Positions 12,252 to 26,321 of a DNA stretch of 64,000 bases are shown piece by piece (positions within the stretch are counted from its first letter, which is position 1; the number at the start of each line of letters is the position of its first letter). The stretch comes from Biscogniauxia marginata (Eukaryota > Ascomycota > Sordariomycetes > Xylariales > Xylariaceae). Location of the stretch: contig MU404106.1 of assembly GCA_022695795.1 (NCBI GenBank), forward strand, positions 232,233 through 296,232, read 5' to 3'. The translations under genes and the position numbers were made by a program. The notes beneath the pieces were generated by a model. The model did not search any database. It saw only the letters and a list, made by a program, of their open reading frames with translations, and was not told the DNA's origin.

Positions 12252-13193
12252 ATGGTAAAGCTCCGCCCCGGAAACAACATGTCTAGATGGAACAAGCCCA
12301 GCTAACCGACAACCAGTCCTCGCCTTTTGCTATAAGTCCGTCTCCCTCTTCTTCCCATTACTACCTCCCCACCCCCTCAGAGACTCCCAATACAAAATAC
12401 CAGCAAATACTAGCCAAAAAAAAAAAAGGAAAAAAAGAAAAACCTAGAACGAACCCCAAGCTGACCCCTCCACAGACGGCGGCGCCTGCGTCGCCATGGT
12501 CGGCAAGGACTGCGTGGCGATAGCGTGCGACCTGCGGCTAGGCCTGCAGGCGCTGACGGTGTCGAACAACTTCCCCAAGGTGTTCCAGTACGGGGACGTG
12601 TTCCTCGGGCTGACGGGGCTGGCGACGGACGTGTCGACGGTGGCGGACCTGTTCCGGTACAAGGTCAACATGTACCGGCTGCGCGAGGAGCGCAACATCG
12701 CGCCCGCCACCTTCGCCAACCTCGTCTCGTCGTCGCTCTACGAGCGCCGCTTCGGCCCCTACTTCGTCAGCCCCGTCGTCGCCGGCCTCGACCCCAAGTC
12801 CGGCCGCCCCTTCATCTGCGGCTTCGACTCGATCGGCTGCATCGACTTCGCCAAAGACTTCATCGTCTCGGGCACCGCCTCCGAGCAGCTGTTCGGCATG
12901 TGCGAGAGCCTGTGGGAGCCTGACCTCGTATGTTCCCCCATTACCCCCCACCTTTCTAACTCAAAAAAAAAAAAACCCTCCCCTCATCCCTGACCCTCAA
13001 ACACCATTCCCAAACAAACTAACCAATTTTCCTCTTCCTTCCTACCCAGGGCCCCGAGGACCTCTTCGAGACCATCTCGCAGGCTCTCCTGAGCGCCGTC
13101 GACCGGGACGCCCTGTCCGGCTGGGGTGCTCACGTCTACATCGTCGAGAAGGACAAGGTGACCAAGAGATTACTCAAGGGACGCCAGGACTAA
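12252..13193 (+). CDS. PUP3: 20S proteasome subunit beta-3
   Basis: Four exons: 12252-12254, 12317-12335, 12476-12927 and 13050-13193, giving 205 aa, the length of yeast Pup3. The joined start reads [25 protein letters not shown], followed by [20 protein letters not shown] and the C-terminal end [14 protein letters not shown]. Beta-3 is a structural, non-proteolytic beta-ring subunit; the catalytic N-terminal threonine of the active subunits is absent, as expected. Exon 1 is only the ATG, followed directly by a GTAAAG donor. Intron 2 uses an unusual GTCCGT donor. Both calls rest on phase and the family start sequence, so the first two exons are inference (about 0.8), while the main exon is certain. 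The main exon is very GC-rich. Confidence 0.93.
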
Positions 13194-13774
13194 AAAAGGA
13201 AAAGGAAAGGGGAGGGAGTAAGTAGGTTGAACTTGAGCAAGGAACGACTCCGCATCTATGGAAGTGTGTGTGGGGGGGGGTGGTGGACAGATATGAAGGT
13301 TCCTCCAAGCCTTCTGCTGATGAAAACTGGCATCGCACTGCTAGCATCTGGTGGGCGTCGATAAGGACAATGCGGTCCTAGAGGGCGATAACAGGGGTAG
13401 GTAGGAGGGAGGGCCGCCATATTCGATAGGAAAAGAAGAAAACCCCAGACTTGGTGATGGTGGGCGAATGAAAGCCATCTTGTACCAATACTTAAGGTAC
13501 CTACCTACCTACCTAGCTGGCTTGATTCCAAAAACAAGTGTTAATGCCACATGAGGCATCATCTTTTTTTGGACCACAAGTTCACAAATGCTTCATTGGA
13601 AATTTTTACTTTTTTCATCTTATTGTTCTTATATGTTGCGCGGGATAGACACGCAGATATGCGAGCGAACTATAGTACACCATCTAAGGTACACCTCAAG
13701 TCTAAGCATCTAATCTGGGAATCTAGACCTTACTTTTATATATAAATGACCCGGACAGAACCAAATACACATAT
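13194..13774. other. Convergent 3' region, PUP3 / Ca2+-ATPase
   Basis: 3' UTRs of two converging genes. A CCTA-type tetranucleotide run lies at about 13496-13515. No gene is seen. Confidence 0.6.
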
Positions 13775-16700
13775 CTATGCCTCCTTCTTGGTCCTGACGG
13801 CCTCGTCCGTGGTCGTCTGTACAAAGAACTGTCTCTCGACAGCCTTGAGCCCTTCGTCGATGAGTCTAGTATTATATTCATGTCAGCACATTCCTTGCGA
13901 TTTTCCATCGGGACTACGGGATTAAAAAGAAATCAGAGAAGATAAACTTACATGACAGGTGCGCTGATGATGAGCACCGCCTTCCACTCGGTCCAGTTCA
14001 GGGGCAGGATGGAGAACAGACCCTGGAGGAAGGGGGTGTAGAGGAGCGCAAAGTGGAGGGCCATCGACAACCCAATGGCATAGACGAGCATCATGTTTTC
14101 CCACAGGGGAAGGGTCAACAGGGACTCGCTGGACGAGAGGGCGTTCATGGCGTTCAACATTTCGATGACGACGAGGATGGAGAGCGACACGGTGGAGGCT
14201 GCCTTGGCCATATCATTCCCAAATATCTGGCAACCAATTTCTGAAAATTCCGCTGAGCATCGGTGGAAGTGAGACAGCTGGTAAAAGCTGATCTGCGGAC
14301 CCTCGGGGTTGTACATAAACCACCATGCATAACCAGCAACTGTAGCAAGGCCGACATAGGTGCCGATGACCATATAGCGGAAGAATAGCCAACCCCCAAT
14401 AAGCGCTTCATCGCGCTTCCGTGGCTGTCTCTTCATGATGTCATGATCAGGGGGGTTGAAGGACAAGGCTGTTGCAGGTAGACCATCGGTGACAAGGTTG
14501 ACCCATAGGAGTTGGACAGGAATAAGCGCCTCAGGCATGCCAAGAGCAGCCGTCAGGAAGATTGAGACAACTTCTCCGATGTTTGAAGAGATGAGATACC
14601 GGATGAACTGCTGGGTGTTGTTGTAAATGGACCGACCCTCTTCGATTGCAACCTCAATAGTCGCAAAGTTGTCGTCAGCGAGGACCATGTCGGCAGCCAG
14701 TTTGGACACGTCAGTTCCAGAACCCATTGCAACGCCAATGTCAGCCTTCTTGAGTGCAGGGGCATCGTTGACACCATCTCCAGTCATAGCGACAACCTCG
14801 CCAAGAGACTGAAGGAGATCGACGAGCTTTGACTTGTGACTAGGCTCTACACGGGAGAACAGAGACGCTTTCTTGGCGGCCTCGAGCTGTTCGCCGGGAG
14901 TGAGGTTGTCAAATTCCCTACCAGTAAAACTCTTGCCCTTCAAATCCTCGAATTCTCCGAAAACTCCGATCTGACGGCAGATGCTCTCCGCGGTATTCCG
15001 GTTATCTCCAGTGATTACAACCACGCGAATCCCGGCATCTTTACACTTCTTAATAGCTCCCGAGACTTCAGGCCGAGGGGGGTCCAACATGCCGACAAGA
15101 CCGAGTAGGGTTAGATTCTGTTCCAGCTGCGCGTATTGAGGTGTTGTCTTGGCGTTTTGAACCAGGGGATCTGAACCGACATCGTCCCGGCTTGCGAGTG
15201 CAATGATTCGAAGTCCACGGTTTCCGTAATCCACAACTTCTTTCATGAGGATATCGTGGAGTTTATTGTCGATGGGAACCCGTTTACCATTGGCACCGAC
15301 GAGGGTGTGCGTGCATCGTTCAATAATGGATTCAGGGGCACCTTTGACAAGAAGTTTCTTCTGCTGGCCAGCCTGAACAAGCACAGACATGCTCTTACGG
15401 TCTCGGGAGAATTCATATGTCGAAAGCCGGGGGAACCTCTGCTCGTACCAGGCGCTAGCGTGGTGTACGCAGTCTTCGGGGTTTGAATTCGCTGGGGCAC
15501 AAGGTCCAATCTTCTCGGCTAGAACTCTAAGCGCACCTTCGGTAGGCTCTCCCACGTTTGAGAATGCTCCCGTTCGAGCATCATACGCCAATTGAGCGTC
15601 GTTGCAAAGGGCGGCCACTTCATTCATCTGGCAGATCGTGCTTGAAGTCTGGGCAAGGTCCCGAACAACTTTGCCGTTGCGGCTGATCTCTCCCTTGGGT
15701 GCAAATGTTGTGCCTTCTACATCAAGTTCCTCTAGATCCTTACCGTCTTCACCGATATAAACGATCTTGCTCACGCTCATCTGATTGGTCGTGAGGGTAC
15801 CAGTCTTGTCCGAGCAGATAACGCTGCAGCTTCCCAGGGTTTCGACAGACGGCAGGCTTCGGACGACCGCATTCTTCGCGGCCATCTTGCGTGTCCCAAG
15901 CGCCAAGCAGGTTGTAATGACGACGGCTAGACCCTCGGGAATGGCCGCAACACCAAGAGAAACAGCGATTTTCAAGTAATAAATAGCACCTTTGGTCCAG
16001 TTTCCGTGGCTCGGATCAGCGAAGTTCGGGATGTTGATAAGCCAGACAAGAACGCAAATAACCGTTATAACCTTTGCGAGTGTGTCTCCAAAGTCATTAA
16101 GCTTCTGCTTTAGGGGAGTCGGCTCGGAAATCTGAGCTGTGATGCTCTCATGAATGTCGCCAATCGCCGTGTTCGACCCGGTTAGGACGACAACCGCCTT
16201 GGCACGCCCAGTCACAACAGTGGTGCCGGAGAACAGCATGTTCGTCTGATCCTGGAGCACCGCTTTCTCATCCTTGACAACAACTGCGGCATCTTTTCCG
16301 ACACTTTCACTCTCTCCAGTCAAGATGGCTTGGTCGACAGCGAAGCTGTTGCTTTCAATCGAAACAACTCTGCAGTCGGCGGGGATTCGATCGCCAACGG
16401 ATACGGAAACGATATCACCGGGGACAAGCTCCTCAGCCTTTACGCGCGAAACATGACCTTTATTCCGGATGACACTGGCGACGTTGGCGGAATATTCTTG
16501 AAGCGCAGCAATGGCCTTCTCGGCGCTACTTTCTTGGGATACACCGACGACCGCGTTTAGAATTAGAATTGTCAGGATCTAGTTGTTATTCTCTGTTAGT
16601 TTCATGTACAGTGGCGCAACACGTAGATATTGCCAGGAAGTCTTACAACCAAGGGATCGACGAATGCGCTCCAACCACCTTCTTCCTCGAAGAGAGCCAA

Positions 16701-16992
16701 GACAAAGGACACGGCCGCAGATCCCAGAAGTATTATAACCAGCTGATCCTTAAACTGCTCGAAAATGAGCTCCCATAGAGGAGTAGGTGGCTCTTCGGGA
16801 ATGGCTATAGTAAGGGCGGCAGTCAGTATCTCGTTGCGCATCCTCTCCAACCAGGCTTGCGGGGCGCAACATACCATTCTTCCCATGCTTGGTTCTCAGG
16901 TCAATGACCTGCTCGTCGGTCAGTCCAGCTTGCGCGTCGACGCCGAAATTTGCCAGGACCGCCTGTATAGGCTTCGCGAAGGCGGACTCCAT
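13775..16992 (-). CDS. SERCA-type Ca2+-transporting P-type ATPase
   Basis: Four exons on the minus strand: 16992-16875, 16804-16647, 16578-13952 and 13865-13775, giving 997 aa, the size of animal SERCA (~1000). It has the actuator loop TGES (179-182), the PEGL motif in M4 (about 306-309) and the phosphorylation loop [13 protein letters not shown] with Asp349 (SERCA Asp351). The hinge [20 protein letters not shown] and the M6 Ca2+-site region [18 protein letters not shown] are also present. The enzyme pumps Ca2+ into the ER/secretory lumen at the cost of ATP; fungal members include Neurospora NCA-1 and Aspergillus SrcA. It is a P2A pump but not the Golgi PMR1 type, judged by length and the DGLPATAL context. 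Introns are 70, 68 and 86 nt with perfect phase. No C-terminal calmodulin-binding extension is seen. Confidence 0.96.
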
Positions 16993-19777
<2,785 letters not shown>

Positions 19778-21249
19778 CGTGTCTGATTGCTCGGGTGTTG
19801 TTACGGCGTAAACAAGAGGGTGGTGAAGGCTAGTCTCGACGTCAGTGTGGGGTGCAAACCTGAATGCGCAAGCAGATCGTAAAAATGAGAGGAAGTGGTC
19901 GAGAGACTAATGGCGATGAGGAGGTTTTGTACGTGCGATGAAGGGGAAGCGTACCTGAAATATCGAAGAAGGTGGTGGAAGGCGACTTGCGGAAGAAGTT
20001 GTTGATGCAGGTGGTTTCACCGATGGTATTTTTTCGAAGAGTTTGGAGGGTGGGATTAAGGCCTTGGGTTCCTTAGAAAATTGGGCGGCAGTTGCGGGGC
20101 AGCACGTGACACATTGCAATCTGTGCACAGTGGATGTTCCCGGGTACCTAACGGTACGTACCTGGTGACTTGGGAAGCAGAGAAGGAAGGGAGCAGGGCC
20201 AAGTATCATTCAATTACTAGGGGAACGACAATGACGCACAGCTAGCATATTTATATGCATGCGGCAGGTTACATAAGCTATCGTCCCTGGCTTCGATATA
20301 CACTACATAACTCATTTTCCAGGGGTAAGGTTTTGGGCTTTAGATCTTTTCTTGCAACTCCATGTCATTTGGAACCTATCATTACAGGGTACATCATGAT
20401 GTACTCAATTAATACCTAAGTCGTATCAAGTGTGTTATGATTCACTTTCAGCTTTGCAATCCTTCTTTGGTGCCTAATTAGAACAGAACCTCGGCTAAAC
20501 AAGAGTGGTTACTAGCTGTAAATCATCCATCGATTGGTGAATTATCAGGGGGGTTTTTTTTTTTCAGCCAGTCCCTAGCAAGAAAAATCATGAGGTTCTG
20601 GAAACAGGTTGAATTTCTTGTCTTACATCGTGGCTCAGCAACATCTCGTTTTCTTTGTGCACTACATAAGGCTGTCCAGACAGTGGCTGTCTGTCCACAC
20701 ACAGGTAGCATACGGTAAGTCAACATTGGGCTCTAGGCAGAGCGGACATGCTGTAATTGACTCTGCGTACCTACATATGATGCTCAGACAATTGGTGGAC
20801 AAATGACTGACCATTCCGTCAGTCCCCACTGCTGAATCTTCCTAACCTAGCGCCTGCTCCTGGTTTGTAAGCAATCGTTAGGCAGGGTAGGCAGAGTAGC
20901 ACAAGGCACCATTCGACCGCCCCTCAGCTGCCTAAGCTACCTACATTCTCCTGTTGTGAAGTCATTGCAATATGCTGCTTCCTTGTCCCTTTGGCCACAG
21001 TAAGGCTTCAATGTCTCGATTTCCCACCAAGTCTAGCCAGTACCATCCTACGTACCGTAAACACGTGGTACGCACGATTTCCTTGGCGGGCCTCGATGCC
21101 TAATTGCTATGGCAAGCCATTGAGATGGGAAAGTTGAATAAAAAAAAGTTTAATAGGTAGCAGTAATGTAAGCTCCTCCGAGCCGGAGACTATCTAGAAT
21201 CCTAACTGTCGAGGGCGGGCTCGCCAGGGCTCAACAGGTAGGGAGTTAT
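19778..21249. other. Ran promoter region and NAS2 3' region
   Basis: Upstream of Ran, plus about 1 kb of AT-neutral intergenic DNA with short CTACCTA motifs (near 20940) and no supported gene. ORFs such as 19907-20209 (-) and 20523-20806 are unrecognised. Confidence 0.6.
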
Positions 21250-22115
21250 CTAGATCGGCAAGATGTGACAGCCCAGCAGACCTCGACCTCCCCAGTCGCG
21301 TCGAGGTGTCAGGTTTAGATGCAGCTCCTGTCTTACAGTTGAATCTGTTCGTCGGGATACCTTGACTAAAACGCGCTGCTGCATGGCAGTTAGTGGTGAG
21401 GTTCAGGCTTCGCAAAACAGCTCGACCTACCCCTTCATTGCCTTGTACGCACTCGGCGACTTTCTTCAGGCCGTCGTGGTTGTCTTTATTCACGTATCCG
21501 AAATTTCGAATCTCGTCCCCGGCTTTTAGGCCTGCCGCGTCGGCCGGGCTGCCCGTGACGACACTGTTAACCTTGGCGAAGGGTTCGTCCAGGGTTTCGG
21601 GTAGAGAATCACCCAAAACCCCTACGCGGGTCGTGGAAGTGGGCGCAACCTCATCGGTTTCTTGCAAGCTTGCAAAATGCTGGTGGAGATGCTTCTCGAT
21701 AGCATTCATGAGGTCCTTGTAGTCATTCTTGAGGTGGATTATCCGTGCTCGGGTTGTACGTACTGTCAGGAGCTGTCAGTTCGCATGCCCGAGGAGGCTT
21801 AATCATATCAGAGGCCCATACTCTGAGCAACATCTATATCTGCTCTGGGAAATCCGTCCCGCGTGGTGAGAGGGGTCTCCATGTTAACGCCATGCTAGGC
21901 ATAATTAGCACAGGAAAAAGGAAGTATGTGTTCTCAAAGCTGACCGAGTCTAGGACTCCACCTAGAGCTTTCAACTCAGCCTCCATATTCTCCTTCTTGA
22001 GCTGCAGCTCGGCAAAGGAGAGCTGTTTCGCATTGCCGTTGGTGACGGGTCGAGACGAGGGTCCCGAAGGGACGGTAGGTGCGTGGATATTGTCCATTCT
22101 TAATGGAAGGCCCAT
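21250..22115 (-). CDS. NAS2: 26S proteasome assembly chaperone Nas2 / p27 (PSMD9)
   Basis: Four exons on the minus strand: 22115-21945, 21894-21822, 21762-21431 and 21378-21250, giving 234 aa. The N-terminus reads NIHAPTVPSGPSS. A helical part (LSFAELQLKKENMEAELKAL) follows, then the conserved VNMETPLTTRDGFPRADIDV block and TTRARIIHLKNDYKDLM. A PDZ-like domain runs from ~105 to 200 (FAKVNSVVTGSPADAAGLKA). It ends in LTPRRDWGGRGLLGCHILPI. Nas2/p27 holds the Rpt4-Rpt5 ATPase pair while the 19S base of the proteasome assembles. Introns are 50, 59 and 52 nt; intron 1 uses a GTCAGC donor. The start is at 22115 or at the Met six codons later (22097). If the last intron is retained, the frame stays open and gives a different C-terminus, but the spliced form matches the family. 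Confidence 0.92.
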
Positions 22116-23652
22116 TATAATCGCAAGTAGGTCAAGTCATCATCTAGCCTGTAGTTGCTTGTGGTATCGTACCTCTTCAGTCTCCAGTCTATATGCCCAG
22201 TGAAGCTGAAGAAGCGAGGCAGCAAGCTTCAGCCTGCAATAGAAGACGCGTCCCAATTGCCCCCGATGGCGGGGTTGGCTCCACCAAGTGTGAGGCGGAA
22301 CAAAGAATGCCCCGCACCAAGAACCGTTCAAGTTGCCCCACCGTTTCTAGGCTGCTAGTGAGCAAGCTCTGGAGGCCAGTACACTAAAAGCAGCTAGTGC
22401 GCTAGGCCTAATCTGTCATGGGTGGGGGTTTGAGCTTGTCTTCACCAACATTATCCTCAGAATCGCTCATATTTAACTCTGTAATCATCTTCAATGCCAC
22501 ATATAGTAGAGACCAGGGATAAAAAGTCCAGAGAGTCCTTCGGTTGATCTGCCTTGCTTTAGGCGATATAGTGTCAACATAGTTATCGACATATTATTAT
22601 ATCTACCCATCTACTAGAGAGATCCATACAGTCAGTTTGTCACATCTATCTACCTTTGGTATCTCTACGTGCCCCTTTTCTTAACACGAAGTTTCTGTGT
22701 CACCGTCGGTTCACAGGATCGTACATACTCTCGTATACACATGCATGTATTAGGAGTTCCGCCGAGTCGGGAACTCATGGCGATACAAACAAATCAAACT
22801 TAGATCCTAGGAACAATTCCCAGGTGGTAGGTTAGTCAATACGTGGAAAGATAATTATCGAGAGGGCATGCGAAAACCGGACTCTAGGTCTTTTCCAGAA
22901 TGCGTACGGACTACCTAGTGCCTACCTACCTAGTGTCTATTAATGAAGGTATCTCTGGTATATATAGCGGCTGAGCGGGTTGAATTTGTTTGTAGACTAC
23001 CTAATATGATGCGATCAGAAAGGGAGCGGATGATCCACAGGATCTTGCCGAAGAACCTTGAAACACTACCTCAACAAGGCAAGCAGATTTGTGGCCCACA
23101 GATCCAGCTAGCTATGCGCTGGTGGTTTCGTATCGAACGTAAAAAGGATCGCGGTGGGTTGGATTGCTCTTTTGGGCGAATCGTTCGGCTAGATGCTTAA
23201 GGATCTGCAACATGACATGCATTTGTACGCCGTAAACTTGTTTGTCTTGGCAGGGACAACAGCCTGACAGCCCATTTTCAATCTTACACGATTTAAGCAA
23301 CTACCAGAGCTGCAGTGTACGTACGCAGAGGCAAGTGTAAGGCAGAGAGGGAGGGCGCGGCATAGGGAGACCTAGGGAATCTATTACGATAAAAGGGGCG
23401 GTAGGGGCTATTTGCACATCCATCTTTCAACCTACCTAACCAACCCATCCACATTCCAGTCACTCGCTTTTCGAATACACTCCAAGTCCTTGTCGTGCTT
23501 CACAACCCCGACCAACTCTTCGTCAACCATTTTCTCGTGGGTTGGCATTCGACAAGGTTTAGTCGGCCACTCTTTTTTTCTACGAACCACCGAATAAACG
23601 ACATTGGTCAGTCAGCCAGCACCGTGTCATCTCTAGCCAGCACGCTGCAAGA
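22116..23652. other. Divergent promoter region, NAS2 / secreted protein
   Basis: About 1.5 kb, partly AT-rich (22440-22780), with CTACCTACC motifs near 22915-22935. No ORF here resembles a known protein. It should include the upstream region of NAS2 and of the secreted-protein gene. Confidence 0.6.
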
Positions 23653-24261
23653 ATGCATGCAACTACTATCTTGTTCAGCCTGATGGCTGTCGCCGTGTCC
23701 GCGAAGTCGCTGAAATATACGGTTCCCTCGAGCCTGAAGGCCGCTGCCGCCAGTAATTGCACCATGCCGGCGGAATACATGATCCACAACTTCACCACCT
23801 ACACGGACAAGGCGGACAGCACCAAAAACACGACCTCGTTCCACTTTGTCGATCCGGGCACCAACATCAGCTCTCATTGTCTGTCGGACTCGTCTTCGAA
23901 GCCTACAGGTGCAGCCTCTAACCGGTGGCCCTGTGAAAACCCAAACGTCGAGTTTATCTATCAAACAACCGGTATTGTCGGCTTGACCATCATTGAGATA
24001 GCTTGTCCCGGAAGGTGAGTCTAGGTAGCACCCGTGACCGTGTAGATTGAGTACACGGCAAGCCTCGTGACGGACCGGACTAACTAGAAGTGCAGCAAGC
24101 CCCAATTCGAAGCGTCCGATCTTGTCGACATTAAACTTGAATGCCAGGACTCCGACTCTGAGACAACCTGCGTTCAAACGGAAAAATCAGTCGATGGCGA
24201 GTTCGATAGCCTTCAACCGACTCCTCAGTCGCCTCCATCTCGTAGAAGGCGGACACACTGA
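23653..24261 (+). CDS. Small secreted cysteine-containing protein
   Basis: Two exons, 23653-24014 and 24096-24261, giving 175 aa. A signal peptide covers residues 1-17 (MHATTILFSLMAVAVSA), with a likely cut before KSLKY. The mature part has six cysteines (in SNC, SHC, WPC, ACPG, LECQD and TTC) and several N-glycosylation sites (NCT, NFT, NTT, NIS). It contains the pattern CPGSKPQFEAS across the splice and DGEFDSLQPTP near the end, features I associate with a family of small secreted fungal proteins of unknown function. The splice (donor GTGAGT, acceptor TGCAG) is chosen because it gives the KPQFEAS frame. The tail PPSRRRRTH is basic. It could act in the cell wall or as a secreted effector; no function can be assigned. 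Confidence 0.78.
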
Positions 24262-25079
24262 TAGGTTTGAGATGCATTGATACCTACCTGTCATATACGG
24301 CTTATCGATGCGGAGAGAGACGACGCTTTATACGGAGTCTTACTATACCGGCCAAGACATGATATTGCGCTGGCTGGCTGAAAATGGCAACCGTGCACAA
24401 ACATGTGATATGCCTGGCTCAAGAGCAACGCTTTGCTAGGATTGGTTTCATCATGGTGGTTTTCAATGCTTCAGAGTACAAGAGGTGTAATGCAGTGTGA
24501 CGATAAACATTTAGTAAAGATCAAACATGAATTATGATAGAGGAGAAAAGATGGACGCTAATATAATCAAGTCTAAACCTCACAGCTGTACCGGTATGCC
24601 GGTATGTACCCAAGCTAACAAGGGCTAATACGCTACATAGAAAGTGGTGGCGCTGTAAGGAGCAATACAGAGCCCCATACCCCGCGTTCTTATTCAATTT
24701 AGTGCTTACTTGGCAGCGGTTGGGCGGGAGGGCGGGAGGCTTCCCCAATCTTTGCCGCTGCAGGCGCTGCATCGTGCATTGATTGAAAGCTCTCAACAAG
24801 TTTCAACGCTCCAAACCACTTGCGACGCCCTGCCGTTTTCAGCTTCCACCTCATACCCAGCTCAACCCGTGCATCAGTGGTGCCATGCCCAATACACAGG
24901 TGCAGGCGCAGCATCTATTGCACGCCATCGCTCTATACTCGACCTAATATTTATACCCTACCTGTTTTCACTTCTGCCTTTGCCAGAGAATGACGGCCTT
25001 GGGCCCCAACACTGATTGATACTAAACCCCCGACGATACTCTAATAGCATTCATACATCCCGAACACGCTTACCACGCT
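24262..25079. other. Spacer between secreted protein and lipase genes
   Basis: 3' region of the secreted-protein gene and promoter side of the lipase. No gene is seen; ORFs at 24521-24914 (-) are not supported. Confidence 0.6.
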
Positions 25080-26321
25080 ATGCTGTCAGCAAACGCAGCT
25101 TTACCGCTGCTGCTGCTGTCTCGTCTAGTAGCAGTCGACGCCTTGTCTTTTCCTCCGGAGCGCCAGCGCCCCCTTCAACAATACGATGACGGTTTGGCTC
25201 CCGGCGGCATATCTAACCGCCTCTTCGCATCGCTCGAGCGCCTCTCTCGCCTAGTGGACATCACATACTGCGTTGGCACGAGCGGCATCACCCAGCCCTT
25301 CACCTGCGTGTCGCGATGTAAAGACTTTCCGACGCTGAACCTTGTCACCACCTGGAACACCGGTGCCCTGATGAGCGACAGCTGCGGTTACATCGCTGTG
25401 GACCACGGAACACGACAGCCGTCGCCTACGTCGTCGGCCGAGCACGCGAGCGCTGGTCAGCCCGTCAAGGATGAGGGGAAGGGCGCGGTCATTGTGGCAT
25501 TTCGTGGCACGTATAGCATCACAAACACGATCGTCGACCTGAGTACCGTGCCGCAGGAATACATGCCTTACCCAGCCCCGGACAATGGCGGTCAGCCGCC
25601 CGAAAAGCCCGAACATACATGCCACAACTGTACCGTGCACATGGGTTTCTTGACATCCTGGCAATCCGCGCGAGAATACGTGCTGCCCGCCTTGAAGCCC
25701 TTACATGCGCAATATCCCGACTACCCAATCCACTTGGTCGGGCATAGTCTGGGTGGTGCCGTAGCTGCCTTGGCGGCTTTGGAATTGAAGGTTAGCCTCG
25801 AATGGGACAAGGTTGTTGTGACGACTTTTGGAGAGCCCAGAGTTGGAAACCAGGAGTTTACGGAGTATCTCGATTCCGTTTTCGAGCTCGTCGACAACGA
25901 AGGAACGCAAGCTAAAGAGCAAACGTTCCGGCGGGTTACTCACATGGGCGATCCTGTCCCTTTGCTGCCGCTCTTAGAATGGGGCTACAGATCGCACGCC
26001 GGCGAGATATTCATCTCCAAATCTGAACTGCCGCCCGAGCCGTCAGATATCCATCGCTGTGATGGGGATAGCGACCCTGAATGTAGCTCCGGCCTCGACG
26101 GGGAAAGCGTCGAGGCGGCTAGCAGAGTCATCGCGGAAGAACGCGCGAAAGAGGGCGCGGCCATCATGGACAGTCGGGGGCTGTGGGACATCCCGACGCG
26201 CTATAAGCTTTGGGAGCTTCTCTTCGCACACCGCGACTACTTTTGGAGACTAGGCCTATGCATACCTGGCGGTGACCCTATCGACTGGGGTAGAGATGGG
26301 TACCCGAACGACGAATTATAA
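25080..26321 (+). CDS. Secretory-pathway class-3 lipase
   Basis: Single-exon ORF of 413 aa. A hydrophobic signal peptide occupies residues ~1-22. The alpha/beta-hydrolase core has VIVAFRGTYS (oxyanion strand, ~137-146) and HLVGHSLGGAVAALAALEL with nucleophile Ser223 in GHSLGG. TFGEPRVGNQEFTEYLD follows, then Asp291 in MGDPVPLLP and His384 in AHRDYFW, completing a Ser-Asp-His triad as in fungal lipase_3 enzymes (Rhizomucor/Thermomyces lipase type). Members hydrolyse acylglycerols or related esters; the substrate here is unknown. Compared with classic secreted lipases (~270-300 aa) it is longer, with an insert at ~110-185 and a longer region between Asp and His. The C-terminus is NDEL, close to the HDEL/KDEL ER-retention signal. 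It is followed by a 3.6-kb gene-poor region. Confidence 0.92.
   Translation: MLSANAALPLLLLSRLVAVDALSFPPERQRPLQQYDDGLAPGGISNRLFASLERLSRLVDITYCVGTSGITQPFTCVSRCKDFPTLNLVTTWNTGALMSDSCGYIAVDHGTRQPSPTSSAEHASAGQPVKDEGKGAVIVAFRGTYSITNTIVDLSTVPQEYMPYPAPDNGGQPPEKPEHTCHNCTVHMGFLTSWQSAREYVLPALKPLHAQYPDYPIHLVGHSLGGAVAALAALELKVSLEWDKVVVTTFGEPRVGNQEFTEYLDSVFELVDNEGTQAKEQTFRRVTHMGDPVPLLPLLEWGYRSHAGEIFISKSELPPEPSDIHRCDGDSDPECSSGLDGESVEAASRVIAEERAKEGAAIMDSRGLWDIPTRYKLWELLFAHRDYFWRLGLCIPGGDPIDWGRDGYPNDEL

Noticed and set aside
23608..24177. 189-aa minus-strand frame over the secreted-protein gene
   Set aside because: Antisense; the plus strand has a signal peptide, spaced cysteines and a consistent splice.
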